A DNA stretch of 64,000 nt from Rhizomicrobium sp. (lineage in GTDB: Bacteria; Pseudomonadota; Alphaproteobacteria; Micropepsales; Micropepsaceae): positions 1,960,756 through 2,024,755 of the forward strand of contig JBBCGJ010000001.1 in assembly GCA_037200985.1 (NCBI GenBank). The letters run 5' to 3'. Within the stretch, counting starts at the first letter, position 1. The number at the start of each line of letters is the position of its first letter. The translations under genes were made by a program, and so were the position numbers. Of this stretch, positions 18,143 through 27,346 are shown one piece after another. Under the pieces are notes generated by a model. That model was not told where the DNA came from and made no database searches. It saw only the letters and a list, made by a program, of their open reading frames with translations.

Positions 18143-19579
18143 TCAGGCCCAGGAATAGGCCGTTTTGGTCTGTGTGTAGAATTCGACCGCCGCGAAGCCC
18201 TGCTCGCGCGCGCCGTAGCTCGACTTGCGGCTGCCGCCGAAGGGCACGTGATAGTCGACGCCGGCGGTCGGCAGGTTCACCATCACCATGCCGGCGCGCA
18301 CCGCGCGCTGGAAATGACGGGCATATTTGAGCGACGAGGTGCAGATGCCGGCCGACAGGCCGAACTCGCCGGCATTGGCGACGGCGAGCGCTTCGTCATA
18401 GTCCTTCACGCGCAGGATCGACGCGACGGGGCCGAACACCTCCTCGCCGTTGATGCGCATGCCTTGGCTGGTATCGGCGATCACCGCCGGGCTCATGTAA
18501 TAGCCGGGCTTGGCGAGGCTGAGGCGCTGGCCGCCGCCGGTCAGCCGGCCGCCTTCCTTCACCGCGATATCGACATAAGAGAGGTTCTGCTCGAGCTGCT
18601 GCTGGCTGACCGCCGGACCCATCTTCGATGCCGGATCGAGCGCGTCGCCGACCGTGAGCGCCAGCGTCTTCTCGGTCAGGGCCTCGACGAATTTCTGGTA
18701 GATGCCGTCGGTCACGATGATGCGGCTGGACGCGGTGCAGCGCTGGCCGGTGGCGAAGAAGGCGCCATCCAGGGCGCACATCACGGCGCGGTCGAAATCG
18801 GCATCGTCGAGCACGACGAGCGGATTCTTGCCGCCCATTTCGAGCTGCACGCGGGCCTGATGCGACAGCGCCGATTGCGCCACCTGGGTGCCGACCGCCT
18901 GCGAGCCTGTGAACGACACGCCGTCGACGTCCGGATGCTTGGCGAGGGCGTCGCCGACGACGCCGCGGCCGATCACCATGTTGAACACGCCGGCCGGGGC
19001 GCCGGCCTCGAAGATGATGTCGGCCAATGCCGCCGCGGTCGCCGGCGTCGGGCCGGCGGGCTTGATCACCACCGTGTTGCCGAAAGCCAGCGCCGGCGCC
19101 GTCTTCCAGGCCGGGATCGCGATCGGAAAATTCCAGGGCGTGATCAGGCCGAATACACCTACGGCTTCACGGAACGTGTTGATCTCCACGCCGGGACGCA
19201 CCGAGTCGAGATTCTGGCCGTGGCGGCGCACCGCCTCGCCGGCGAAATATTTGAAGATGCGGCCGGCGCGCGTCACCTCGCCGATGCCTTCGGGCAGCGT
19301 CTTGCCCTCTTCGCGCGACAGCAGCTTGCCGAGATCGGCGCGGCGCTGAAGGATCATCTCGCCGACCTTGTCGAGCACGTCGGCGCGCACTTCCGGCGAG
19401 GCGCCGGACCAGCCGGGGAACGCCTTGCGCGCGGCGCCGACCGCGGCGTCGACCTCGGCCTTGCCGCCGTCGGGAAAGCGCGCCACGACCTCGCGCGTGT
19501 CGGAGGGATTGAGACTCTCATGCGGCGTGTCGGCCTTGACGCGCTCGCCGGCGATGTAGTGGGTCAGGGTCAGGCTCAT
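18143..19579 (-). CDS. xylA: 2-oxoglutarate semialdehyde dehydrogenase (aldehyde dehydrogenase family)
   Basis: The 478-residue enzyme has the ALDH hallmarks: TPWNFP, the glutamate in QLEMGGKNPLV, and the nucleophilic Cys in GQRCTASSRI. In the Weimberg pathway it oxidises 2-oxoglutarate semialdehyde to 2-oxoglutarate with NAD(P)+. The start is fixed by the ATGA overlap with the xylX stop; the reading frame runs on upstream inside xylX but that part is not coding. Here xylA follows the Caulobacter naming and is not xylose isomerase. Confidence 0.93.
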   Translation of the reverse strand: MSLTLTHYIAGERVKADTPHESLNPSDTREVVARFPDGGKAEVDAAVGAARKAFPGWSGASPEVRADVLDKVGEMILQRRADLGKLLSREEGKTLPEGIGEVTRAGRIFKYFAGEAVRRHGQNLDSVRPGVEINTFREAVGVFGLITPWNFPIAIPAWKTAPALAFGNTVVIKPAGPTPATAAALADIIFEAGAPAGVFNMVIGRGVVGDALAKHPDVDGVSFTGSQAVGTQVAQSALSHQARVQLEMGGKNPLVVLDDADFDRAVMCALDGAFFATGQRCTASSRIIVTDGIYQKFVEALTEKTLALTVGDALDPASKMGPAVSQQQLEQNLSYVDIAVKEGGRLTGGGQRLSLAKPGYYMSPAVIADTSQGMRINGEEVFGPVASILRVKDYDEALAVANAGEFGLSAGICTSSLKYARHFQRAVRAGMVMVNLPTAGVDYHVPFGGSRKSSYGAREQGFAAVEFYTQTKTAYSWA

Positions 19580-20703
19580 AGAAGTCCTCGCCGCGCCAGG
19601 TTGCGCATCAGATCCCCCACGCCGAAATTCCACGGCGGCGCTTCTTTGGAGGTCGTCACCTTGTTCTCGAGCACGCCGAGCCTGGGCGTGGAAACCCGCA
19701 CGACGTCGCCGACCTTGTGCGTGAAGCCGCGACCGGGCGTATCGCGGTCCTGGGTCGGCGCGAACAGCGTGCCAAGAAATAGCGCGAAGCCGTCGGGATA
19801 TTGATGCTCGCTCATCGCCTGGCGGCAGAGATCGAGCGGATCGCGGCTGATCTCGGCCATCGTGCTCCTGCCTTCCAGCCGGTAATTGTCTTCGCCCTGG
19901 ATTTCGAGCTCCAGGACGGCATTGCGCACATCGTCCATCGTGAAGCGGTCGTCGAACAGGCGCAGGAACGGCCCGATGGCGCAGGAGGCATTGTTGTCCT
20001 TGGCCTTGCCGAGGAGGAGCGCGCTGCGCCCTTCGAAATCGCGCAGATTGACGTCGTTGCCGAGGCTGGCGCCGACCGCCTTGCCATTCCTGTCGCAGAC
20101 GATGACGATTTCCGGCTCGGGATTGTTCCAGTCGGAGTCGGAGCGGATGCCGATATAATCGCCCCAGCCGACCGAGGCGAGCAGCGGGCCCTTGGTGAAG
20201 ATCTCGGCGTCCGGACCGATCGCGACTTCGAGATATTGCGACCACAGTCCGTCGGCGATGAGCGCCGATTTGAGCTTGACCGCTTGCGGCGAGCCCGGCT
20301 TCACCGCGCGCAAATCCGAGCCGACGCGCTCCTTCAGGGCCTCGCGGATGGCGAGCGCCTTGCCGGCATCGCCGCGGGCGCGTTCCTCGATCACCCGCTC
20401 GACGGCGGAAACCGCGAAGGTCACGCCGGCCGCCTTGACGCATTGCAGGTCGATAGGGGCGAGAAGCTTGGCTTTGCTCTGGCCCTTCCAGGCCTCGGTC
20501 AGTCCGAGATCGGCGAATTCGCCCAGATCGCGGCCGCCGGCCGCGCCGGTCCAGCCGTCCAGCAGGGCCGCCATGGTCGGCGCCGCGCGGGAGACGTCCA
20601 GGACATGTCCATCGCGGACGAGCACCGGAGTCGGGCCCTCGCCGAAATCCAGGCGGCCGGCCAGCGTCGCTTCCCGCCAGTCGCGCGGCAGAAAATCAGT
20701 CAT
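19576..20703 (-). CDS. xylX: 2-keto-3-deoxy-D-xylonate dehydratase (fumarylacetoacetate hydrolase family)
   Basis: The 375-residue product has the FAH-fold C-terminal domain with metal-binding acidic residues (EIFTKGPLL, NNPEPEIVIVCDRNGKAVG, GNDVNLRDFEGRS) and the length of Caulobacter XylX. It dehydrates 2-keto-3-deoxy-xylonate to 2-oxoglutarate semialdehyde, step 4 of the Weimberg route. It is the first gene of the operon; a LacI-type palindrome and a TTGACA hexamer lie 65-110 bases upstream, in the gap that separates it from the regulator gene. Confidence 0.92.
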   Translation of the reverse strand: MTDFLPRDWREATLAGRLDFGEGPTPVLVRDGHVLDVSRAAPTMAALLDGWTGAAGGRDLGEFADLGLTEAWKGQSKAKLLAPIDLQCVKAAGVTFAVSAVERVIEERARGDAGKALAIREALKERVGSDLRAVKPGSPQAVKLKSALIADGLWSQYLEVAIGPDAEIFTKGPLLASVGWGDYIGIRSDSDWNNPEPEIVIVCDRNGKAVGASLGNDVNLRDFEGRSALLLGKAKDNNASCAIGPFLRLFDDRFTMDDVRNAVLELEIQGEDNYRLEGRSTMAEISRDPLDLCRQAMSEHQYPDGFALFLGTLFAPTQDRDTPGRGFTHKVGDVVRVSTPRLGVLENKVTTSKEAPPWNFGVGDLMRNLARRGLL

Positions 20704-20769
20704 TTCCCGGACCTTGAACCATCCCGATCATCACAGCGTCCCAAGCGGCGCCCGGCCGGCGCTCTCGAA

Positions 20770-20787
20770 ATTGGTTGCGCTACCAAT
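20770..20787. promoter_or_regulatory. LacI-type operator-like palindrome 4 upstream of xylX
   Basis: ATTGGTTGCGCTACCAAT is an 18-base near-perfect palindrome (one mismatched pair) with the CG centre usual for LacI-family operators. It overlaps the proposed -10 element of the xylX promoter, as expected for repression relieved by xylose. It is the most symmetrical of the four sites in the window. Confidence 0.7.
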
Positions 20788-20810
20788 AAGGGGCCGCAAC
20801 GGCCTGTCAA
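20783..20810 (-). promoter_or_regulatory. Putative sigma-70-type promoter of the xylXABCD operon
   Basis: On the minus strand a consensus -35 TTGACA (20810-20805) is followed after 16 bases by TATTGG (20788-20783), a partial -10 that overlaps the operator. The leader would be about 70 bases. The gap 20704-20828 holds nothing else that I recognise. Confidence 0.5.
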
Positions 20811-20828
20811 GGGCGCTCACGCCCACGC

Positions 20829-21887
20829 TCAGGTCGACGAGGCGTCGGCCCGGCCGGTGGATTCGCGTGGGATGAGGGTGAATTCCAGCAGTTTCTGGAC
20901 CGGTTCGGGCTCGGCCCCGGCGCGCTTGCGGCGAATCTGCTCCAGCAGGAGTTTGACCGCTTCGCGCGCCATGTCGGCGATCGGCTGGCGGACGGTGGTG
21001 AGCGCCGGCCACACCGTGGTGGCGAGCGGGGTGTCGTCGAACCCGGCGATGGTCACGTCGCGCGGCACGTCCAGTCCCATCCGGTGGGCAACCGCCACCG
21101 TGGCCGCCGCCATGTCGTCATTGCTCGCGAAGATCGCGGTCGGCCGCTTGGGCGCCCGCAGCAGCTTTTCCGCCGCTTCGAGCCCCGAGCGGTAGGTGAA
21201 ATAGCCCTGCGTCACCAGGCGCGGGTCGGGTTTGAGGCCGGCCTCCTCCATGCCCGCGACGAAGCCCCTGTAGCGCTGCTCGCTGGCCGTCTGGTTGGGG
21301 TGGCCCATGATGAAGCCGATGCGGCTATGGCCGAGGCCGATCAGCCGCCGCGTCATCGAATGGGCCGCCTCGAAATCGTCGATGCTGACGGCCGAGAGGC
21401 CGGGCGCCGGACGACCGGTGGCGACCACCACGGCGGGAATTTCGACGTCGGCGACGGCGCGCAGCGCTTCCTCCGAATCGCAGAGCGGCGGCGGCAGGAT
21501 CACGCCGTCGGCGCCGGTGCGCACCAGTTTCTCGATCGCCGCCCGCTCGGTGTTCGGGCCGTCGCATTTCTCGATCACGAGCTGGCAGCCGGAGAGGCTG
21601 GACTGCTCCAGGCTGCCGACCAGGAATTCGCTCAGATAGGCCGAGGATGGGTTCGAATAGAGCAGCCCGATCCGTACCGCATTGGCGCTGGCCAGGCTCC
21701 GCGCCGCCAGATTGGGCGAATAGTGCAGCGTCTTGATCGAGGCGGCGACCTTGGCGCGCGTCGATTCGCGCACATTGCTCTCGCCGTTGACCACCCGGCT
21801 CACCGTCATCGGCGACACGCCGGCATGGCGCGCCACTTCATGAATCGTCACGACATTGTTGCCGCGCCGGCCGCTCTTCTGGGCCAA
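20829..21887 (-). CDS. xylR: LacI-family transcriptional regulator, probable xylose repressor
   Basis: The 352-residue regulator has an N-terminal helix-turn-helix (TIHEVARHAGVSPMTVSRVVNG), a hinge helix (NLAARSLAS) and a periplasmic-binding-protein-like sensor domain. The start is a TTG with GGAGAG 5 bases upstream; no ATG fits the usual N-terminus. It lies immediately upstream of, and in the same direction as, xylXABCD. Four palindromes of LacI type in this region are candidate targets. D-xylose as inducer is inferred from the operon and from the known Caulobacter system. Confidence 0.88.
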   Translation of the reverse strand: MAQKSGRRGNNVVTIHEVARHAGVSPMTVSRVVNGESNVRESTRAKVAASIKTLHYSPNLAARSLASANAVRIGLLYSNPSSAYLSEFLVGSLEQSSLSGCQLVIEKCDGPNTERAAIEKLVRTGADGVILPPPLCDSEEALRAVADVEIPAVVVATGRPAPGLSAVSIDDFEAAHSMTRRLIGLGHSRIGFIMGHPNQTASEQRYRGFVAGMEEAGLKPDPRLVTQGYFTYRSGLEAAEKLLRAPKRPTAIFASNDDMAAATVAVAHRMGLDVPRDVTIAGFDDTPLATTVWPALTTVRQPIADMAREAVKLLLEQIRRKRAGAEPEPVQKLLEFTLIPRESTGRADASST

Positions 21888-21983
21888 CTCGTCTCTCCGG
21901 TTGAGGCGGACCGTCCCCTACCAGACTATTGCGGTCAGGCAAAGCTCTCGGCGGCGCGCCACGGAGGCCGGGCCCAAAGAAAA

Positions 21984-22011
21984 GGCCGGCCGGGCTTTCG
22001 CCCGGCCGGCC
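21984..22011 (-). terminator. Rho-independent terminator after the second TonB receptor gene
   Basis: A perfect 11-bp stem (GGCCGGCCGGG and its complement) with a 6-base loop is followed on the minus strand by TTTTCTTT. It starts 26 bases past the receptor stop and separates it from the regulator gene. The remaining interval 21888-21983 is the regulator's leader. Confidence 0.85.
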
Positions 22012-22036
22012 CGATTTCGGCCAAGGATCGCAGCGG

Positions 22037-24637
22037 CTAGTAACGCGCCGTCAGCGAGACCTGGTAGATGCGCGGCGAACCCAGATAGGCGTAAGGGAAG
22101 CTGGTGCAGCCGCTGGTCGTCGGCGCGACCGGCGTCCAGCAGGTCTGGGTCCCGAGGCTGGTGAAGTAGTGCTTGTCGAGCACGTTGTCGACGTTGAAGC
22201 GGATGGAGGAATTGTCCATTCCGAGCGCGTCGAGATCGTAGGAAATGTCGGCGTTGATCGTGAAGTAGTCCGGAACGAAGGCGTTGTTGTCTTCGGTCTG
22301 GTTGCGGCTGCTGACATATTTGCCTTCGACGCCCAGCCGCAGGTCCGGCAACACCGCATACTGCGTGCGGCCCGAGAAGGTCCATTTCGGGGTCTCGGAC
22401 AGCTGCTTGTTGAGCGTGTTCGCGAAGCCGCCGCCGACCGGGATGTTGGAGGTGATGCGGGCGCGGTCGAAGCCAGCATTGGCATAGAGGCTGAGCTGCT
22501 CGGTCGGGAACCAGTTGGCTTCCGCGTCGAAGCCCCAGAAGTTCACGCCCGGCACGTTGTGGTCGAAATAGGTGTTGGTGTTCAGGTCGAACGAACTGAC
22601 GATGCGGTTCTTGACCTGCGAGTTCCAGTAGACCAGCGAGCCCTGCAGATCGCTCGTGAGATAGCGATAGCCGACCTGATAGGTCGTCGAGGTCTCCGGC
22701 TTGGTGCGCGCGAAGGTCATCCAGGCGGAGGCCGGATTGCTCGGGTCCGACAGGGCGCTGGTGTAGAGATTGTCGGTGCGCGGCGCCGCGATTTCCTGGG
22801 TGTAGGAGCCGAAGAACTGGTGCGTATCGCCGAACGGCAGATAGCTCAGTCCCAGATGCGGCAGGAAGCGGCTGTAGCGCTTCACCGTGCTTCCGCCCGG
22901 CACGTAATGCGTCGAGCTGCCCGCGAAGGTCACCGTGTTGTTGGCGAAGGTCGCGTTCGGCACCTGCGAGGTGCAGTAGGCGTTGCTGCTGCCGAGCGCC
23001 TCGTAGCAGTACTGGTTGAGGTCGCGCTCGAAGAACGGCATGCGGAAGCCGAGCGAGACGCGCACCGCGTTGTCGAAATACTTGCCTTCATAGTCGAACG
23101 AGGCCTGGTTCATGATCGCCTTGGACTTGCGATCGCGATAGCGCAGCGGCACGCCGTTGGCGTCGAGCACTTCGTGCGCCTTGTCCTTCAACCCGGCGAA
23201 CGGATCGGCCGGGCCGTCGACCGGGTCGAAGAAGGTCGTCGTGCCCGTCTGACGGTGCAGGCCGTAATCCAGCGTGTAGGCGGCCTGGATCGTGTTGTCC
23301 TCGTCGAACTGGTAGATCACCGAGGTGTTGAAGCCCCAGCGGCGCGTGTTGGTCGTGCTGGGCTGGTAGAGGTCGACGGTGTCCATCACGTCGCCGTCGC
23401 CGTTCAGGTCGCAGCCCTGGCCGGGAATGCAATGATACGGCGTGGTGGACGTGCCGACGCCCGTGGTGCTGCCGATCAGCTGGGCGCTGTTCTCCTTGAA
23501 CGAGAAGGCGCCGCCGCCATTGGCCAGAACATATTGAAGATTGGTATCGGCCGTGACCGTCAACGCGTCGGTCAGGTGCCACAGCGACTGCAGGCGGATA
23601 TTGCCGGTGTCGGACGGGTTGATCTTCACCTTGTAGAAATTGCCGCAGGTCGTCATCGTGTTGTCGGCATGGCCGGCGACCGGCGTGGTGTAGGCGCAGG
23701 TGGTCTGGTAGTCGCGGTCCCAGCCCGTGCCGCTGAAATTGGCGCCGGTGGTGTTCGCGGGGTTGGCGATATAGCCGTCTGGCCCCTTGATCAGGTCGAT
23801 GGTGCCGGCCAGCGTTCCGGAGAAGTTGGTCGTGTTCGGCGCATAGTCTTCGGCGTAGTAGGAATTGTTGCGGTTGCTGTTCCAATGGCCGGCGAGCGTG
23901 ATCCAGCCCAGGTCGCCGAATTCCTGCAGGAACTTGACGTTGGCCTGCCACTTCTTCAGGTCGCCCGGACCCTTGAACTTGTCGTAGTCCTGCCAGGAGA
24001 GCGAGGCGAACGCCTTGGTGTCCCACGGCCCGAACGAACCGGAATCGACGCGGCCGAAATAGCGCTGGTCGCTGTACGAGCCGCCGGTGAGGACGGCCTC
24101 GGCGCCGAAATCGTCGTGCGGACGGTCGGAGATGATGGCGATGACGCCGCCGGTCGCCGCCGCGGTCGGGCTGTCGACGTCGGTCGAGCCCTGGTTGGCG
24201 CTGACGCGGTCGACCACTTCGGGGTCGAGCTGCTGGTTGGTGTAGATCGCGTAGTTGCCCGTGTCGTTGAGCGGCATGCCGTCGAGCGTCAGGGAGATAT
24301 GGTTGCCGTCCTGTCCGTGCATGCGGATGTTGCCGCCGCTCGAGCCGTAAGGATCGTTGTTCGTGAAGTTCACGCCCGGCATGTAGTTGAGCGCCTGGAA
24401 CACCGTCTGGCCGGCGGTCTGGGTCTGCAGGAATTCGCTGGTGATCGTCGAGCGCTCCTTGGAGATCGGCGCGGCGTTCATCAGTCCGTCGCTCTGGGTC
24501 CGCTCGGCGGTGACGACGACGGTTTCGACCTCTTGCGTGCCCGTCGATTGCGCGTGGGCGGCAACGGTCAGCAGCGGCGTCGCCAGCGTCAGCGCGGTCG
24601 CGCCCAGCATCAGCGATTTTAGATTACGCATGTTCAT
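22037..24637 (-). CDS. TonB-dependent receptor, substrate unknown
   Basis: The start at 24637 follows AGGGGA and begins a signal peptide (MNMRNLKSLMLGATALTLATPLLTVAAHAQ); a longer open frame to 24787 has no such features. The 866-residue protein has a TonB-box-like ETVVVTAERT, a plug (FQALNYMPGVNFTNNDPYG, GNIRMHGQDGNHISLTLDGMPLNDTGNY) and a beta-barrel ending in aromatic-Arg-Tyr (SLTARY). It stands between the xylose regulator and the nucleoside genes, transcribed away from neither block clearly. Substrate could be a sugar or a nucleoside; no operator of the xylose type is seen upstream. Confidence 0.9.
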   Translation of the reverse strand: MNMRNLKSLMLGATALTLATPLLTVAAHAQSTGTQEVETVVVTAERTQSDGLMNAAPISKERSTITSEFLQTQTAGQTVFQALNYMPGVNFTNNDPYGSSGGNIRMHGQDGNHISLTLDGMPLNDTGNYAIYTNQQLDPEVVDRVSANQGSTDVDSPTAAATGGVIAIISDRPHDDFGAEAVLTGGSYSDQRYFGRVDSGSFGPWDTKAFASLSWQDYDKFKGPGDLKKWQANVKFLQEFGDLGWITLAGHWNSNRNNSYYAEDYAPNTTNFSGTLAGTIDLIKGPDGYIANPANTTGANFSGTGWDRDYQTTCAYTTPVAGHADNTMTTCGNFYKVKINPSDTGNIRLQSLWHLTDALTVTADTNLQYVLANGGGAFSFKENSAQLIGSTTGVGTSTTPYHCIPGQGCDLNGDGDVMDTVDLYQPSTTNTRRWGFNTSVIYQFDEDNTIQAAYTLDYGLHRQTGTTTFFDPVDGPADPFAGLKDKAHEVLDANGVPLRYRDRKSKAIMNQASFDYEGKYFDNAVRVSLGFRMPFFERDLNQYCYEALGSSNAYCTSQVPNATFANNTVTFAGSSTHYVPGGSTVKRYSRFLPHLGLSYLPFGDTHQFFGSYTQEIAAPRTDNLYTSALSDPSNPASAWMTFARTKPETSTTYQVGYRYLTSDLQGSLVYWNSQVKNRIVSSFDLNTNTYFDHNVPGVNFWGFDAEANWFPTEQLSLYANAGFDRARITSNIPVGGGFANTLNKQLSETPKWTFSGRTQYAVLPDLRLGVEGKYVSSRNQTEDNNAFVPDYFTINADISYDLDALGMDNSSIRFNVDNVLDKHYFTSLGTQTCWTPVAPTTSGCTSFPYAYLGSPRIYQVSLTARY

Positions 24638-25221
24638 TTGGCATTCCCCTGATTTTTCATTCGACAAAACGGCTTCGACTGCGCGGCGCATTCGCGCCGA
24701 CAGGTTTCGACCGCCAATTTTTCGATTCCCAACGTCGCGACGCGCCGTTTCACGGCGCACGCGCTCTCGCGCGTCCGAGCCGGGCAATCTACGCAGCGCC
24801 GTGATTTAGATTTGCGCGGAACGTTTCGCGGAGTTGCGATCCGGCGCGCGGAGGCGCGCAGTCCCGCCCGAAGGCGGCGACCTCACGTCAGACTTCTTCA
24901 TGACTTCCCCTCATAAAACGGAATCTCGGAACGGTGCGCGTCACCATTGATGCGCCGCCGCCGGCACTCTTCGATCCCGGGCGTCCTGCCCTCGAATGCG
25001 CTTGCGCCGGTCTGACCCAACCGAGCGCCCGCATTTCTTATTCGCAATGTAAGTGTCGTCGTTTGCAGATTTGCGACTGCGTGCGTGTGCATTTTGCCAC
25101 GTCGCGCTCGATCGCGAAGATCGGCGACATTTCATTCGCATGTCGCGCAAGTGAATTGCACGCACGCGTCGGATCGCGAAACTTTTCGCAATGCGTATTG
25201 CGACGAAAATAAAAAGTTTTT
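24638..25221. other. 584-base non-coding interval
   Basis: I find no convincing gene: short open frames on both strands lack ribosome sites and family resemblance. It must contain the leader and promoter of the TonB receptor. Its right half is richer in A+T than the surroundings. A 7-bp palindrome with a 4-base loop (TCGCAAT at 25186, ATTGCGA at 25197) lies 19 bases past the end of the phosphorylase gene and may be its transcript end, although no T-run follows. Confidence 0.5.
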
Positions 25222-26043
25222 CTATTCCGACAGTGCGCCGAAAAAAGACAGCAGCAACTTCTCGACGCGGTCATAAGCCTTCGCGGCTTCCGCCAGCGTT
25301 TCCTGATGCGTCAGCGGAACCGTGCTGAAGCCGGCGGCGAGATTCGTGATTACCGACAGCGCCGCGACGCGAATGCCGCAATGAACCGCCGCGATGCATT
25401 CGGGAACTGTCGACATTCCCACCGCATCGGCGCCGAGGCTGGCGAACATCCGGATTTCCGCCGGCGTCTCGAAGCTCGGTCCAAGGACGTAGACATAGAC
25501 GCCGCTTTCGAGCGTCACGCCGGACCGGCGCGCCGCCGCTTCGAACTGCGCGCGCAGGCCGGGATCGTAGGCATGCGACAGGTCCGGGAAGCGCGGGCCG
25601 AAGCTCTCGTCGTTCGGCCCCACCAGCGGATTCTGGCCCGAGAAATTGATGTGGTCTTCCACCAGCATCAGCGTGCCCGCGGGCAGATGCGGTTTCAGGC
25701 CGCCCGAGGCATTGGTGAGGATCAGCCGCTCCACGCCCAGGCGCCTCAGGATGCGGATCGGCACGGCGATGGCCTGGGCCGGATGGCCCTCATAGGCGTG
25801 CAGCCTGCCCTGCATGCAGGCGATCCCGTGGCCCGCCAGCGTGCCGATGCGCAGCCGGCCCTGGTGGCCGGCGACGGTCGGGACCGGAAAGCCCGGAATA
25901 TCGCCATAGGGAATGTCGGTCGCGTCCGCGATCCTGTCCGCGAGCGGGCCGAGGCCGCTGCCGAGGATCAGCGCGGTTTTCGGGAACGCGCCGGCCATCG
26001 CAGCCTGGATGGCGGCGGCGCCGCGCTCGATCTGCTTTGCCAT
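25222..26043 (-). CDS. Purine-nucleoside phosphorylase
   Basis: The 273-residue enzyme is of the trimeric PNP/MTAP family: ILGSGLG with the phosphate site, [65 protein letters not shown] and [12 protein letters not shown], all conserved substrate-site segments. It splits inosine, guanosine and the deoxy forms with phosphate into base and (deoxy)ribose-1-phosphate. The chosen ATG has GGAG 6 bases upstream; one 12 bases earlier does not. It is divergent from the phosphopentomutase gene, which converts the sugar phosphate it makes. Confidence 0.93.
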   Translation of the reverse strand: MAKQIERGAAAIQAAMAGAFPKTALILGSGLGPLADRIADATDIPYGDIPGFPVPTVAGHQGRLRIGTLAGHGIACMQGRLHAYEGHPAQAIAVPIRILRRLGVERLILTNASGGLKPHLPAGTLMLVEDHINFSGQNPLVGPNDESFGPRFPDLSHAYDPGLRAQFEAAARRSGVTLESGVYVYVLGPSFETPAEIRMFASLGADAVGMSTVPECIAAVHCGIRVAALSVITNLAAGFSTVPLTHQETLAEAAKAYDRVEKLLLSFFGALSE

Positions 26044-26137
26044 GCCCGTCTCCATCGGCTATGCCGCCCAAAGCAACTATATATTTCCGTGTCCGGCGAC
26101 AATCTGTACGCTGGCCCAAAGAGACGGACCATTCGAT

Positions 26138-27346
26138 TTGCGAGCCATTGTCGGCGTTCTGGATTCCTTCGGCCTGGGTGCCGCGCCCGACGCGGCGCGC
26201 TTCGGCGACACGGGCGCCAACACGTTCGGTCATATTGCGAAAGCCTGTGCCCAGGGCCTGAAGCGGCCTTCGGGCAAGAGCGGCCCGCTCGACATTCCGA
26301 ACTTCCTCGCGCTCGGGCTCGGCGAAGCCGCGAAGGGCGCCGATCCCGAGGTTGCGATCCCGGCGCCGAAGCGGATCGTCGGCCGCTACGGCTATGCCGC
26401 GGAACTCGGCCGCGGCAAGGATACGCCGAGCGGCCATTGGGAGATGATGGGCCTGCCGGTCGACCACGACTGGGGCTATTTCCCCAGGACCGTGCCGACC
26501 TTTCCGGCGGCGCTGACGAAAGACTTCATCGCGAAGACCGGCGTCCCCGGCATCCTGGGGGACTGCCACGCCTCGGGCACCGTGATCATCGACAGGCTCG
26601 GCGCGGAGCACATCCGCACCGGCAAGCCGATCGTCTATACCAGCGCGGATTCGGTCTACCAGATCGCGGCGCATGAGACGCATTTCGGGCTCGAGCGGCT
26701 CTACGAGTGCTGCCATGTCGCGCGCAAGCTGGTCGATGCCTACAATATCGGCCGCGTCATCGCGCGGCCCTTCGTCGGCGAGGCGCCCGGCGCCTTCAAG
26801 CGCACCGGCAACCGCCACGACTACGCCATGCCGCCCACCGCGCCGACGCTGCTCGACCGCTACGCCGCCACCGGCCGGCAGGTCGTCGGCATCGGCAAGA
26901 TCTCCGACATCTTCGCCGCCAAGGGGATCACGAAATACGTCAAGGCCTTCGGCAATGACGAGGTGTTCGACCGGATGCTGGACGAGGTGAAGGACGGTCC
27001 CGAAGACGCGATCATCTTCGCGAACTTCGTCGATTTCGATACGCTCTTCGGCCATCGCCGCGACGTCGCGGGCTATGCCGGCGCGCTCGAGGCGTTCGAC
27101 GCGCGCATCCCGGAGCTGCGCGCGGCGCTGCGCAAGGACGATCTGGTGGTCTTCTCCGCCGATCACGGCTGCGATCCGACCTGGCCGGGCACCGACCACA
27201 CCCGCGAATTCGTGCCCGTCATCGCCTTCGGGCCCGGCGTGACGCCGGGGCCGATCGGCCGGCGCGGCACCTTCGCCGATATCGGCCAGTCCTGCGCCCG
27301 CCATCTCGGCATCGCGCCGCTCTCCGTCGGGACGTCTTTCCTGTGA
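26138..27346 (+). CDS. deoB: Phosphopentomutase
   Basis: The alkaline-phosphatase-fold enzyme interconverts ribose- or deoxyribose-1-phosphate and the 5-phosphate, feeding PNP and DeoA products to central metabolism or to DeoC. Metal sites are visible: [22 protein letters not shown], the SGHWEMMG segment with the phosphorylated-residue region, and SADHGCDPT with [10 protein letters not shown]. The start is placed at a TTG that gives 402 residues and the family N-terminus ([12 protein letters not shown]); no ATG or GTG fits, and the ribosome site is weak. Its stop overlaps the amn start by 4 bases. Confidence 0.9.
   Translation: MRAIVGVLDSFGLGAAPDAARFGDTGANTFGHIAKACAQGLKRPSGKSGPLDIPNFLALGLGEAAKGADPEVAIPAPKRIVGRYGYAAELGRGKDTPSGHWEMMGLPVDHDWGYFPRTVPTFPAALTKDFIAKTGVPGILGDCHASGTVIIDRLGAEHIRTGKPIVYTSADSVYQIAAHETHFGLERLYECCHVARKLVDAYNIGRVIARPFVGEAPGAFKRTGNRHDYAMPPTAPTLLDRYAATGRQVVGIGKISDIFAAKGITKYVKAFGNDEVFDRMLDEVKDGPEDAIIFANFVDFDTLFGHRRDVAGYAGALEAFDARIPELRAALRKDDLVVFSADHGCDPTWPGTDHTREFVPVIAFGPGVTPGPIGRRGTFADIGQSCARHLGIAPLSVGTSFL

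Noticed and set aside
21929-24622. An 897-residue open frame on the plus strand opposite the second TonB receptor
   Set aside because: The opposite strand has an unmistakable receptor; this frame has no recognisable domain or ribosome site.
24898-25212. Short open frames in the 584-base gap
   Set aside because: They overlap on opposite strands, lack ribosome sites and show no resemblance to known families.
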